Below the pieces are notes generated by a model. That model ran no database searches. It was not told where the DNA came from and saw only the letters and a program-made list of their open reading frames with translations. Made by a program: the position numbers and the translations under genes. Source: Sneathiella sp. HT1-7 (GTDB lineage Bacteria > Pseudomonadota > Alphaproteobacteria > Sneathiellales > Sneathiellaceae). Taken from it: 64,000 bases of DNA. Location: NCBI RefSeq assembly GCF_020731145.1, contig NZ_JAJFZN010000003.1, positions 248,001 to 312,000 on the forward strand, given 5' to 3'. Numbering within the stretch: position 1 is the stretch's first letter; each line of letters opens with the position of its first letter. Positions 8,244 to 15,830 of this stretch are shown in pieces.

Positions 8244-8837
8244 ATGACCTCACCGGATGGTATCAGGCAGGACGCAGCAGGATCGCGGGCAATCCCGCAA
8301 GACTTGGATAGGGATCTCATCGCTATTGGGCAGGATCAGGATCCAACGGCGTTCAAGCGGTTGTTCGCGGATCTAGCGCCGCGGCTGAAATATTTCCTGA
8401 TTAAAGGGGGCATGATTGAAAGTGCCGCCGAGGATGTAATGCAGGAAACAATGATGAAGGTTTGGCGTAAAGCTGCACTTTTCGACAGTTCCAAAGCGTC
8501 CGCTTCTACCTGGGTCTACACGATCGCGAGAAACGTCAAGATTGACCGACTGCGCAAGGAACGCCGCCCTGAACCTGACCCGGAAGATCCGTGCTTTGTG
8601 CCGGATGGGCCGGAAACCGGAGAACAGGCGGTCAGTCGGAAACAGGATAGAGAACGCATTCAAAAGGCGATGGCCCTGCTGCCGCCGGAACAGATGACAA
8701 TTATAAAGATGTCTTTTTTTGAAGAAAAATCGCACGGCGAAATCGCCGAGTTATTAGGAGTTCCTCTCGGTACCGTAAAGTCCAGAATACGACTGGCTTT
8801 CGGTAAGATCCGCGCGGAACTGGAGGCTTTGCAATGA
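8244..8837 (+). CDS. rpoE: ECF sigma factor RpoE (ECF11 type)
   Basis: A 197-residue ECF sigma factor. Region 2 contains FADLAPRLKYFLIKGG, EDVMQETMMKVWRKA and TWVYTIARNVKIDRLRK; region 4 contains LPPEQMTIIKMSFFEEKSH and LGVPLGTVKSRIRLAFGKI. The linker RRPEPDPEDP is typical of the RpoE proteins paired with ChrR. I chose the ATG at 8244 because AAAGG lies five bases before it; TTG 8214 and ATG 8220 are in frame but lack a good ribosome-binding site. The stop overlaps chrR by four bases. Its targets are predicted to be its own operon and the two neighbouring lipid-modification operons, which carry the same promoter motif. Confidence 0.93.
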   Translation: MTSPDGIRQDAAGSRAIPQDLDRDLIAIGQDQDPTAFKRLFADLAPRLKYFLIKGGMIESAAEDVMQETMMKVWRKAALFDSSKASASTWVYTIARNVKIDRLRKERRPEPDPEDPCFVPDGPETGEQAVSRKQDRERIQKAMALLPPEQMTIIKMSFFEEKSHGEIAELLGVPLGTVKSRIRLAFGKIRAELEALQ

Positions 8838-9508
8838 GTATACGACATCATATTGGCGATGACACGCTGATGGCATATGTCAACGGAACCCTTGCGGACT
8901 CACTGTCGGTCGTCGTGGCGACGCATCTGGCGATTTGTCCAAAATGCCGTGAAAGTGAGGAGTTGATGGAGGAAATGGCGGGACTCTTTTTAATGGAGAC
9001 AGATACATCCACCCTATCCGCGACAGAAACAGCGATGGCGGATGCAATCCCGGGCAGCACTCTACAAGAGGATATTTCAGAGAAGCAGTCGCGCCGCATG
9101 CACGACTATTCTAATACGGGCGTGCCGATGCCGCTTGCGGAGCGGATGCCTGCGACCCTTGATGATATTCCCTGGCGGACATTGATCCCGGGCATCAGCC
9201 ATTATCCGTTACCCAGAACCGGGTCAGAAAAGAAAAAGGGCACACTCCGACTATTGAAAATTGCCCCGGGCAAGACCATGCCCGAACATAGCCATTCTGG
9301 GCAGGAACTCACACTGATCCTGCGCGGCTCCTATATCGATGACCTTGGTCGCTTTCAGTCTGGCGATATTGCCGATCTGGATAGCGACGTTCATCATCAG
9401 CCTGTCGCCGATACCGCGGAGGATTGCATCTGCCTGATTGCAACTGATGCACCGCTCAAGTTCTCCGGCTTTTTCAGCCGGTTGCTTCAGCCGGTATTCG
9501 GAATCTGA
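8834..9508 (+). CDS. chrR: Anti-sigma factor ChrR (zinc-binding, cupin domain)
   Basis: A 224-residue ChrR. The N-terminal zinc anti-sigma domain has His6 and the H-x3-C-x2-C motif HLAICPKC at His31, Cys35 and Cys38, the same positions as I recall for the R. sphaeroides protein. The C-terminal cupin has PEHSHSGQELTLILRGSY (His152, His154, Glu158) and DVHHQPV (His187/188), the second metal site. Two cysteines (CIC, 198 and 200) sit near the end of the cupin. The N-terminal domain holds RpoE inactive; the cupin is needed to respond to singlet oxygen or organic peroxide. Translational coupling to rpoE keeps the two in balance. Confidence 0.93.
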   Translation: MSIRHHIGDDTLMAYVNGTLADSLSVVVATHLAICPKCRESEELMEEMAGLFLMETDTSTLSATETAMADAIPGSTLQEDISEKQSRRMHDYSNTGVPMPLAERMPATLDDIPWRTLIPGISHYPLPRTGSEKKKGTLRLLKIAPGKTMPEHSHSGQELTLILRGSYIDDLGRFQSGDIADLDSDVHHQPVADTAEDCICLIATDAPLKFSGFFSRLLQPVFGI

Positions 9509-9539
9509 TTTTTTAACTTCCCTCAGCTGCCTGAATACT

Positions 9540-9570
9540 AAACAGCGGCCCCTTAATTGGGTGGCTGTTT
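9540..9570 (+). terminator. Possible terminator after chrR
   Basis: An imperfect hairpin: AAACAGC at 9540-9546 pairs with GCTGTTT at 9564-9570, and an inner CCC/GGG pairing closes over a TTAATT loop. The T-run forms part of the 3' arm, so termination is plausible but weak. Confidence 0.4.
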
Positions 9571-9704
9571 CATGCTGAAATCTATCAGAATTCAACGGTT
9601 CGGCGGTTTTTGGGTTGCATTAGGAAACTCTTAATAGATTCAATTGTACTAATCGATGGAGAAGTACAAGGAACCGGAAAATTTATTTTATTAGGAGTTA
9701 ATAT

Positions 9705-10157
9705 ATGTCTCGAGTTTTATCCCTAGTTGTCGGTATGAGCATGTTCTTGTTTGCGGGCGTTGCCAGTGCTGATGAGAAAAAAGACACTGTTGTTGACATG
9801 ATGGACGGCGCGGTCAGCCATTATGAGTCAGTTGGTCAGGACCAAGCCTTTCAGGATTTCGCTAAAAAAGGCGGAGATTTTAACAAGGGTGAATTCTATG
9901 TTTTCGTTACGGAAATTAATAACGGAAAATTGGTCTTTCACGGCGCTAACGAAAAATTGGTTGGCAAAAATCTTTCAAAGCTGAAGGACACAGACGGCAA
10001 ACATTTCGTTACAGAAATGCGGACTGTAGCCACAGGTCCCGGTGTTGGTTGGGTCGACTATAAATGGACGCATCCTGAAACCAAGAAAATTGCTCAGAAA
10101 CACACCTACGTCAAAAGATCAGGTGATGTTTATTTCGGCATTGGTTACTTCGACTAA
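9705..10157 (+). CDS. Periplasmic single-Cache-domain sensor protein
   Basis: A 150-residue protein with a signal peptide (about 1-22, ending GVASADEK). The rest matches a type-2 single Cache fold: a long helix (VVDMMDGAVSHYESVGQDQAFQDF), FVTEINNGKLVFHGANEKLVGKNL and GWVDYKW..P.T.K...K..YV. Such domains bind small ligands, often carboxylates, usually as the extracellular part of chemoreceptors; here there is no transmembrane anchor or cytoplasmic domain. It lies 78 bases before a methyl-accepting chemotaxis protein gene on the same strand. It may act as a soluble ligand-binding partner of that receptor. AGGAG sits about eight bases before the ATG. Confidence 0.82.
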   Translation: MSRVLSLVVGMSMFLFAGVASADEKKDTVVDMMDGAVSHYESVGQDQAFQDFAKKGGDFNKGEFYVFVTEINNGKLVFHGANEKLVGKNLSKLKDTDGKHFVTEMRTVATGPGVGWVDYKWTHPETKKIAQKHTYVKRSGDVYFGIGYFD

Positions 10158-10167
10158 GTAAACCTCC

Positions 10168-10204
10168 GCGTAGTACGGTCGTCTCAAAAACGGCCGTTCT
10201 ACGC
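10168..10204 (+). other. Long hairpin between the Cache gene and the chemoreceptor gene
   Basis: Two 14-base arms (10168-10181 and 10191-10204) match at 12 of 14 positions over a nine-base loop TCTCAAAAA, with perfect GCGTAG/CTACGC ends. No T-run follows. It could be an attenuator, an RNA-stabilising element protecting the upstream message, or a Rho-assisted terminator. Confidence 0.55.
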
Positions 10205-10235
10205 ACCGTATTGTAAAATGAGAAGGTAGAGGCTC

Positions 10236-12017
10236 ATGAACGTCAAAAATTTAAAGATTTCAACCAAACTATTCATCGCACCGATGATTTTTGTAGCTTC
10301 CCTGATCATATTGGGCGTAGTGGCTTATGTCGGGCTAGATAATTCTCAAGCCAAGATGGCCGACCTGCATAAACAGGACACGCAAAAAATCGGGAAGGCG
10401 ATCGGTTTCCAGCGTGATTTACAAGCGTTTAATGGTGGATTGTTTCGTCTGATTTCAGAAACCACAGCTGGTGTCGATGAAGAAAAGCTCGCTGCAGAAC
10501 GGCAGACAGTTATAGCGACGCTTGGCAAGCTGACGGAATCCTTCAGCGGTGCTGTTGAAAATGGTCAATTCAACGAAACTGAAATGGAGATTCTGGCAAA
10601 GGCACTGAAAGAATTAAAAAGCTATGGTGTTGCCGCTACCGAAGTCGTTGAAATGACGGAACTCGATACCTCCACCGCGGTTATTATGATGGTGGATACA
10701 GACCTGCAGTTTCGGACGATGTACGGTACGCTTACTGATTTGACAACCCTCTGGAATGAAATGGGAGAGGCGTCCCTTGTTGAAGCGACTAACGCAATTA
10801 ATAACACTGAACTCACGTTTGTTGTAATTGCGATTCTGGCCTTGGTTATTTCTTGTGCAGTTACATTTGTCACAATGCGTATGATCACACAGCCAATTGC
10901 TGAAATCATCAATGTTATGGCAAAGCTGGCTGAAGGGGATAGCACCGTCGAAATCGGTTCCCAGGAACAAAAAGATGAAATAGGTGAAATGGCGCGGGCG
11001 GTACAGGTGTTCAAGGACAATGCCCTAGAGCAGCAGCGCCTTGAAGCGGAAGCTAAGCAGGCGGCAGAGGAACGGGTAGAGCGTGAGCGTGCTGAACGTG
11101 AGCGTGAATCCAAGCGGGAAGCGGATGAACGCGCCCGTGAGCAGGCGGAGAACGCCGCCAAGCAGGAACGCGCAGAAAAAATCTCTGGCCTGATCGCGAC
11201 CTTCGAGGGTCGTGTACAGGAAGTCCTGGAGACGGTTATCCATGCGGTTCGTGAATTACAGGCCACGGCGAATTCAATGACACAGACGGCGGGGGCATCG
11301 CAGGAGCTCTCAGAAGCTGTTGCCCTTGCATCCGGTGAGGCCTCTGCGAATGTGCAGACAGTTGCGTCTGCGGCCGAAGAGCTGACCTCTTCTATCAATG
11401 AGATCAGCCGTCAGGTGCAGCAGGCAAACAACGTCTCTGAGCAGGCGGTAACGGAAGCCGCCAGCAGCACGACCTCTGTCTCCAAGCTCGCAGAAACAGC
11501 CCGGAAGATCAGCGAAGTGGTCAATATGATCAATGATATCGCCGGTCAGACGAACCTGCTCGCGTTGAATGCCACGATTGAGGCCGCACGCGCCGGGGAG
11601 GCAGGCAAGGGTTTTGCCGTTGTTGCCTCTGAAGTCAAGAGCCTGGCGACACAGACCGCGCGGGCAACGGAAGAAATCGGTGGGCAGATCAACGATATGC
11701 AGTTCGCGACCGAGGAAGCGGTTTCTGCCATCGGGAATATCGATGGCGTGATCAATACGATCCGCGAAAGCACGGTCAGTATTTCCTCCGCGATAGAAGA
11801 GCAGAGCGCAGCCACCAACGAGATTTCCCGAAATGTTCAGGAAGCCTCTAGCGGTACATCGCAAGTCTCCGCCAAGATCGGCGAAGTCTCCGCCAAGGCG
11901 GGTGAAACGGGCGCGGCCGCTTCTCAGGTACTCTCAGCGTCTACGAAGCTCGAAGAACTCTCCGGCAACCTCCGGCAGGATATTGAGAGCTTCCTCAAAG
12001 AGGTGCGTGCCGCTTAA
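10236..12017 (+). CDS. Methyl-accepting chemotaxis protein
   Basis: A 593-residue transmembrane receptor. TM1 is at about residues 12-33 and TM2 (LTFVVIAILALVISCAVTFV) at about 190-210. The periplasmic region between is predicted helical, as in four-helix-bundle sensors. HAMP follows (PIAEIINVMAKLAEGDSTVEI), then an Arg/Glu-rich coiled coil (about 265-310) and the MCP signalling domain with hairpin tip INDIAGQTNLLALNATIEAA. No CheR-tethering pentapeptide is seen at the C-terminus. It should control CheA through CheW, although no che genes are in the window. It may receive its ligand from the Cache protein upstream. A strong terminator ends the unit. Confidence 0.93.
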   Translation: MNVKNLKISTKLFIAPMIFVASLIILGVVAYVGLDNSQAKMADLHKQDTQKIGKAIGFQRDLQAFNGGLFRLISETTAGVDEEKLAAERQTVIATLGKLTESFSGAVENGQFNETEMEILAKALKELKSYGVAATEVVEMTELDTSTAVIMMVDTDLQFRTMYGTLTDLTTLWNEMGEASLVEATNAINNTELTFVVIAILALVISCAVTFVTMRMITQPIAEIINVMAKLAEGDSTVEIGSQEQKDEIGEMARAVQVFKDNALEQQRLEAEAKQAAEERVERERAERERESKREADERAREQAENAAKQERAEKISGLIATFEGRVQEVLETVIHAVRELQATANSMTQTAGASQELSEAVALASGEASANVQTVASAAEELTSSINEISRQVQQANNVSEQAVTEAASSTTSVSKLAETARKISEVVNMINDIAGQTNLLALNATIEAARAGEAGKGFAVVASEVKSLATQTARATEEIGGQINDMQFATEEAVSAIGNIDGVINTIRESTVSISSAIEEQSAATNEISRNVQEASSGTSQVSAKIGEVSAKAGETGAAASQVLSASTKLEELSGNLRQDIESFLKEVRAA

Positions 12018-12048
12018 TTGCGCAACCTGAAATCGAGAAACTAAATGG

Positions 12049-12082
12049 CGGCCCATGATGATTATTCATCATGGGCCGTTTT
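12049..12082 (+). terminator. Rho-independent terminator after the chemoreceptor gene
   Basis: A perfect 13-bp stem (12049-12061 with 12066-12078, GC-rich at its base) closes a TTAT loop and is followed by TTTT. It ends the Cache-MCP unit and separates it from the glycan locus. Confidence 0.88.
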
Positions 12083-12172
12083 AATGACCAGCAAGGCGAT
12101 CATCTTTGCCGTCCTTTTACCTTGCGGGATGCTCCTGAACGCGCCGTGAGCTGAGCAAAAAGGTAGTTTTTT

Positions 12173-12201
12173 CTGACAAATCCAGGGGAAGGATGTATAA
12201 G
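12173..12201 (+). promoter_or_regulatory. Possible sigma-70-type promoter of the radical SAM operon
   Basis: CTGACA (12173-12178), a 17-base spacer and TATAAG (12196-12201), about 40 bases before the ATG at 12242. One mismatch in the -35 and two in the -10 from the usual consensus. Confidence 0.4.
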
Positions 12202-12241
12202 GTTAACGCCTTTTCATCAAAACCGGATTACTGCAGGACTA

Positions 12242-14263
12242 ATGGCAAACATTCGTATTTATCTCGCCGATCTGACACATAACGGTCTGGTGCTTTCTTC
12301 CAACGTTTTCCCCCTTTCTATTGGCTTGGTTGCCGCCTATCTGCTGGAAAAAAAGCCCGAAGGGGTTGATGTTGAGCTTTTCAAATACCCTGAGGACCTG
12401 AGTGCGGCTATTGACGTCGCCGTGCCGGATGTTATCGGATTTGCCAACTACTCCTGGAACCAGGATATTTCCCGTCAATATGCGCGAGTGATCAAAAAGC
12501 ATTGGCCGGAGACTGTCGTGATCTTCGGCGGTCCGAATTATGGTCTGTCAGAAGGTGAGGTCACGGAGTTCTGGCGCATAAATCCGGATATCGATTTCCA
12601 TGTGGTCCAAGAAGGGGAAGAGGCTTTTGTTCGGTTGCTAGATACCCTGATTGAGACGGACTTCGATGTCGATGCCATCAAGGCCGAGCGCCGCGAAATA
12701 GGCAATGTTCACTACAAGGTGGACGATGAGGTGGTCAAGGGGGCTCCCCTCCCGAGGCTCGATCTGGAGGATGTCCCGTCACCCTACCTGATGGGCTTGA
12801 TGGACAAATTTTTCGATGAAAACCTGGGACCGATGATCCATACGACGCGCGGATGCCCGTTTAAATGCGCGTTTTGCACAGAAGGAAGCAAATATTATAA
12901 CCTCGTCAGCCAGCGCGAAGGGCAGCTTGAGCGCGAGATGCATTATATTTCGGAGCGCGTCCGCGGCCCGCGCGACCTTTATATATCTGACGCTAATTTT
13001 GGCATGTTCAAGCAGGATTATGAAAAGGCGCGGATTATCGCGGACTGTCAGGAAAAGTATAACTACCCGAAGTATGTCCATGTTTCGACGGGTAAAAACC
13101 AGAAAGAACGGGTGGTTGATATCGTCAAATCGTTGAACGGGGCGGTTAGCATGGCGGCATCCCTTCAGTCGACAGATCCAACGGTTCTTGCCAATGTCGC
13201 TCGGTCGAATATCTCCGTTGAAAAACTGTCCGAAGCCGGGAAGATGGCAAACACTACTAATACCGGCACCTATTCTGAGCTTATTTTGGGTCTTCCTGGT
13301 GATTCAGTGACTGCACATACGCAGTCGTTGCGTGATACCGTGGAAATGGGGTTTGATAATATCCGTATGTATCAACTCATTATGCTGCCGCAAACGGCTC
13401 TCAATACGCCGGAAAACCGTCAGAAATATAATATGAAGACCAAATATCGGATTATGCCACGGTCTTTCGGGCGCTATGAAGTTGCGGGGGAAACCTTTAC
13501 CGCCGTCGAGTCTGAAGAAATTCTGGTCTCGAATTCGACCTTGCCCTTCGATGATTATATTGCCTGCCGAGAATTGGATCTGACGATCGAGATTCTGCAC
13601 AATGGCAAGGTGTTCGCTGAAATTCAGGGGCTCTGCAAGGCTTTGGGCCTTTCTTGGTTTGACTTCATTCTGCGGTTCTATGAAAACCGCCGAAATCTAT
13701 CCGATGCCATTACCGCCATGTACGACGATTTCAAATCCGGCACATCGGAAAGACTTTGGGATAATGTCGATAGTCTAGCCGATCATGTTCACAGCCATAT
13801 TGATGAAATGCTGAGTGATGAGCGCGGGACCAATGAAATGTCCACGGGGAAGGCGACATCGTTCTTCCTGTTGCTCGATGACATGAACAGGGTTTTGTTT
13901 GCACTTTTAAAGGACTGGCTTGAGGAGTTGAACCGGCTTGACGATTTGATGGCTAGCTATATTGCCGACCTGGAGCGGTTCAGCTTGTTACGCAAACATC
14001 GTCTGCTCACCATTCTGGAAGAGGAGAGCGACCATTTTTCCTTCGATCTGGTGGCGGCAGAGAAGGAATCTTTTCAGGTTTTACCGCAGCAGATACAGGT
14101 CTCCGACAAGGGACGATATGCCATGACACATCAGCCACATCAACGTGAGATGATAGAGAATTATGCGGACGAATTTGGCGATAGCTTCGATGGGCTTGGA
14201 AAAATGCTGATGAGGTATCCACATATTCACCGACTATTCCGAAAACCCATCGCGGTCCAGTAA
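12242..14263 (+). CDS. B12-binding-domain radical SAM enzyme
   Basis: A 673-residue protein. The N-terminal Rossmann-like region (1-170) has PLSIGLVAAYLLE and IGFANYSWNQD, as in the B12-binding class. The radical SAM motif is TTRGCPFKCAFCTEG (CxxxCxxC) near residues 200-214, followed by YISDANFGMFKQD and a GLPGDS segment. The long C-terminal part (about 400-673) is helical and unassigned. Such enzymes use SAM, and often cobalamin, for methylations or rearrangements on unactivated carbons, and are frequent in O-antigen and lipid loci. It heads a rightward set with two SDR genes. The substrate is probably a sugar nucleotide or lipid. No DxHxxG cobalamin-ligand motif is obvious, so B12 use is uncertain. 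Confidence 0.85.
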   Translation: MANIRIYLADLTHNGLVLSSNVFPLSIGLVAAYLLEKKPEGVDVELFKYPEDLSAAIDVAVPDVIGFANYSWNQDISRQYARVIKKHWPETVVIFGGPNYGLSEGEVTEFWRINPDIDFHVVQEGEEAFVRLLDTLIETDFDVDAIKAERREIGNVHYKVDDEVVKGAPLPRLDLEDVPSPYLMGLMDKFFDENLGPMIHTTRGCPFKCAFCTEGSKYYNLVSQREGQLEREMHYISERVRGPRDLYISDANFGMFKQDYEKARIIADCQEKYNYPKYVHVSTGKNQKERVVDIVKSLNGAVSMAASLQSTDPTVLANVARSNISVEKLSEAGKMANTTNTGTYSELILGLPGDSVTAHTQSLRDTVEMGFDNIRMYQLIMLPQTALNTPENRQKYNMKTKYRIMPRSFGRYEVAGETFTAVESEEILVSNSTLPFDDYIACRELDLTIEILHNGKVFAEIQGLCKALGLSWFDFILRFYENRRNLSDAITAMYDDFKSGTSERLWDNVDSLADHVHSHIDEMLSDERGTNEMSTGKATSFFLLLDDMNRVLFALLKDWLEELNRLDDLMASYIADLERFSLLRKHRLLTILEEESDHFSFDLVAAEKESFQVLPQQIQVSDKGRYAMTHQPHQREMIENYADEFGDSFDGLGKMLMRYPHIHRLFRKPIAVQ

Positions 14264-14272
14264 AGCGAATTT

Positions 14273-14998
14273 ATGCCGACAGTGGGGGAATATTTCAAAA
14301 GCAAGGTCCTGATTACAGGTGGCACGGCCGGGATCGGTCTTGCTACAGCGCGACGATTGCTGCTTGATGGTCATCAGGTTTTTATTTGCGGTCGCAACGC
14401 GGAGAAGTTGGCGACGGCACAACGTGAATTATCAGATATTGTGGCTACCTCGTCGATTGATGGCGCGGTCTGTGATGTTCGTGACTATGACGCTGTCTCC
14501 GGGATGATGGATCAGGCGGCAAACTCGATGGGCGGTCTTGATGCGTTGGTAAATAATGCCGGTGTCGGGCATATTGCCAATATAGAGGCGATGTCCTTAG
14601 ATGACTGGCGCAGCATGATCGACATCAATCTGAATGGTGTGTTCAACTGCTGCAAAACGGCAATCCCCTATCTTAAAAAATCGCCAAAGGGTAACATCAT
14701 AAATCTGGGAAGCCGGGCAGGACGCTATGCGTTTCCAGGAGGGACTGCCTATAATGCGACTAAATTCGGTCTTCAGGGCTTTTCCGAGGCCCTTTTTCTT
14801 GATTTGAGCAAATACGGGATCGGCGTGAGTCTGGTCGCACCCGGTGCGGTGGCAACGGGATTTGCCGGGGTAGAGGATGAGGATTGGCACCTGCTACCGG
14901 ATGACATTGCAAAGGTAATTGGTGACCTGTTGCGCAATGATCAGAGAGCCAATGTCAACTGGATCGAGATCCGCCCAGGTTTACGCGATCTTAGGTGA
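14273..14998 (+). CDS. Short-chain dehydrogenase/reductase
   Basis: A 241-residue SDR: TGGTAGIGLATA at about 16-27, VNNAGVGHIAN near 90, the catalytic Ser in LGSRAGRYAF, and YNATKFGL (Tyr-xxx-Lys). The PGAVATGF loop follows as usual. It begins nine bases after the radical SAM gene and is followed closely by a second SDR, so the three form one unit. It probably oxidises or reduces a hydroxyl of the product of that enzyme or of a sugar nucleotide; the exact substrate is unknown. Confidence 0.88.
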   Translation: MPTVGEYFKSKVLITGGTAGIGLATARRLLLDGHQVFICGRNAEKLATAQRELSDIVATSSIDGAVCDVRDYDAVSGMMDQAANSMGGLDALVNNAGVGHIANIEAMSLDDWRSMIDINLNGVFNCCKTAIPYLKKSPKGNIINLGSRAGRYAFPGGTAYNATKFGLQGFSEALFLDLSKYGIGVSLVAPGAVATGFAGVEDEDWHLLPDDIAKVIGDLLRNDQRANVNWIEIRPGLRDLR

Positions 14999-15006
14999 GG
15001 AACGAA

Positions 15007-15813
15007 ATGAACGCTAAACGGCATCAGGACAAAGTCGCCTTGGTCACCGGCGGTGCGCAAGGGATTGGTGCGGGTATAGTCAAGGTTCTGGTCGAGCGCG
15101 GCGCGCGAGTCGCCATTGTCGATAAAGATGCCGAGACAGCCGCCGCCTATGCCGCGACATTTTCCAACTCAGATCAGCATGTCATCAGTATCCAGGCTGA
15201 TATATCTACGGTGGAGGGGTGTCGTTCAGCCGTAAATGACGTGATTGCTAGCTTCGGCGCGCTGGATGTGCTTATCAATAATGCGGCGCCAGGTCGGAAC
15301 AAGGCGCAAATCGGAAGACTTCACGGTCCAGACTGGCCAGCGCATGCCGAGGTTGTCCTGCAAGCGACTGCGTGGTTGGCGGAGGCGGCTTTGCCGCATC
15401 TTCGCAAGGCGTCGATGCCCGCCATTGTTAATATCTCCTCTGTCACGGCAACCGCTGTTGCCCCTGAGCAATGCAGTTGGCCCTATCATGTCTCGAAGGC
15501 TGGGTTAGAGCAGATGACGCGCTATTTGGCATGTCAATTTGGGGCAGAAGGTATCCGGGTGAATGCGGTCGCGCCCGGCCTTGTTGACCGTGATGGCGGC
15601 ATGAAGATCAGCGATAACCCTGAGAACAGGAAAATCATTGAGGCGATTGTCCCCCTCAAGCGTGCGGCGAGTGCTGCGGAAATTGGCACGATTGTCTCTT
15701 TCCTCTGTTCAGAAGATGCGTCCTACCTCACCGGGCAGGTGTTGATCGCTGATGGGGGCATGGGCGTTCGGGAGAATTTCGGGGCGAGCCTGCGGGCCCG
15801 TCAAGCTGACTGA
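15007..15813 (+). CDS. Short-chain dehydrogenase/reductase
   Basis: A 268-residue SDR with TGGAQGIGAG, VDKD at the end of beta-2 (suggesting NAD preference), INNAAPGR, catalytic Ser in NISSVTATA and YHVSKAGL. It ends in the usual C-terminal signature YLTGQVLIADGGMG. The ATG at 15007 is chosen because AGG lies six bases before it; a GTG at 14995 is in frame but overlaps the previous gene and adds only four residues. It is the last gene of the rightward radical SAM unit and converges on the membrane protein gene ending at 15831. Glucose/ribitol dehydrogenase-like; substrate unknown. Confidence 0.88.
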   Translation: MNAKRHQDKVALVTGGAQGIGAGIVKVLVERGARVAIVDKDAETAAAYAATFSNSDQHVISIQADISTVEGCRSAVNDVIASFGALDVLINNAAPGRNKAQIGRLHGPDWPAHAEVVLQATAWLAEAALPHLRKASMPAIVNISSVTATAVAPEQCSWPYHVSKAGLEQMTRYLACQFGAEGIRVNAVAPGLVDRDGGMKISDNPENRKIIEAIVPLKRAASAAEIGTIVSFLCSEDASYLTGQVLIADGGMGVRENFGASLRARQAD

Positions 15814-15830
15814 CTACTCTATAGCTACCC

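Noticed and set aside
10622-11398. 258-residue leftward frame inside the MCP gene
   Set aside because: Serine/arginine-rich shadow of the coiled-coil and HAMP codons; no start signal or domain.
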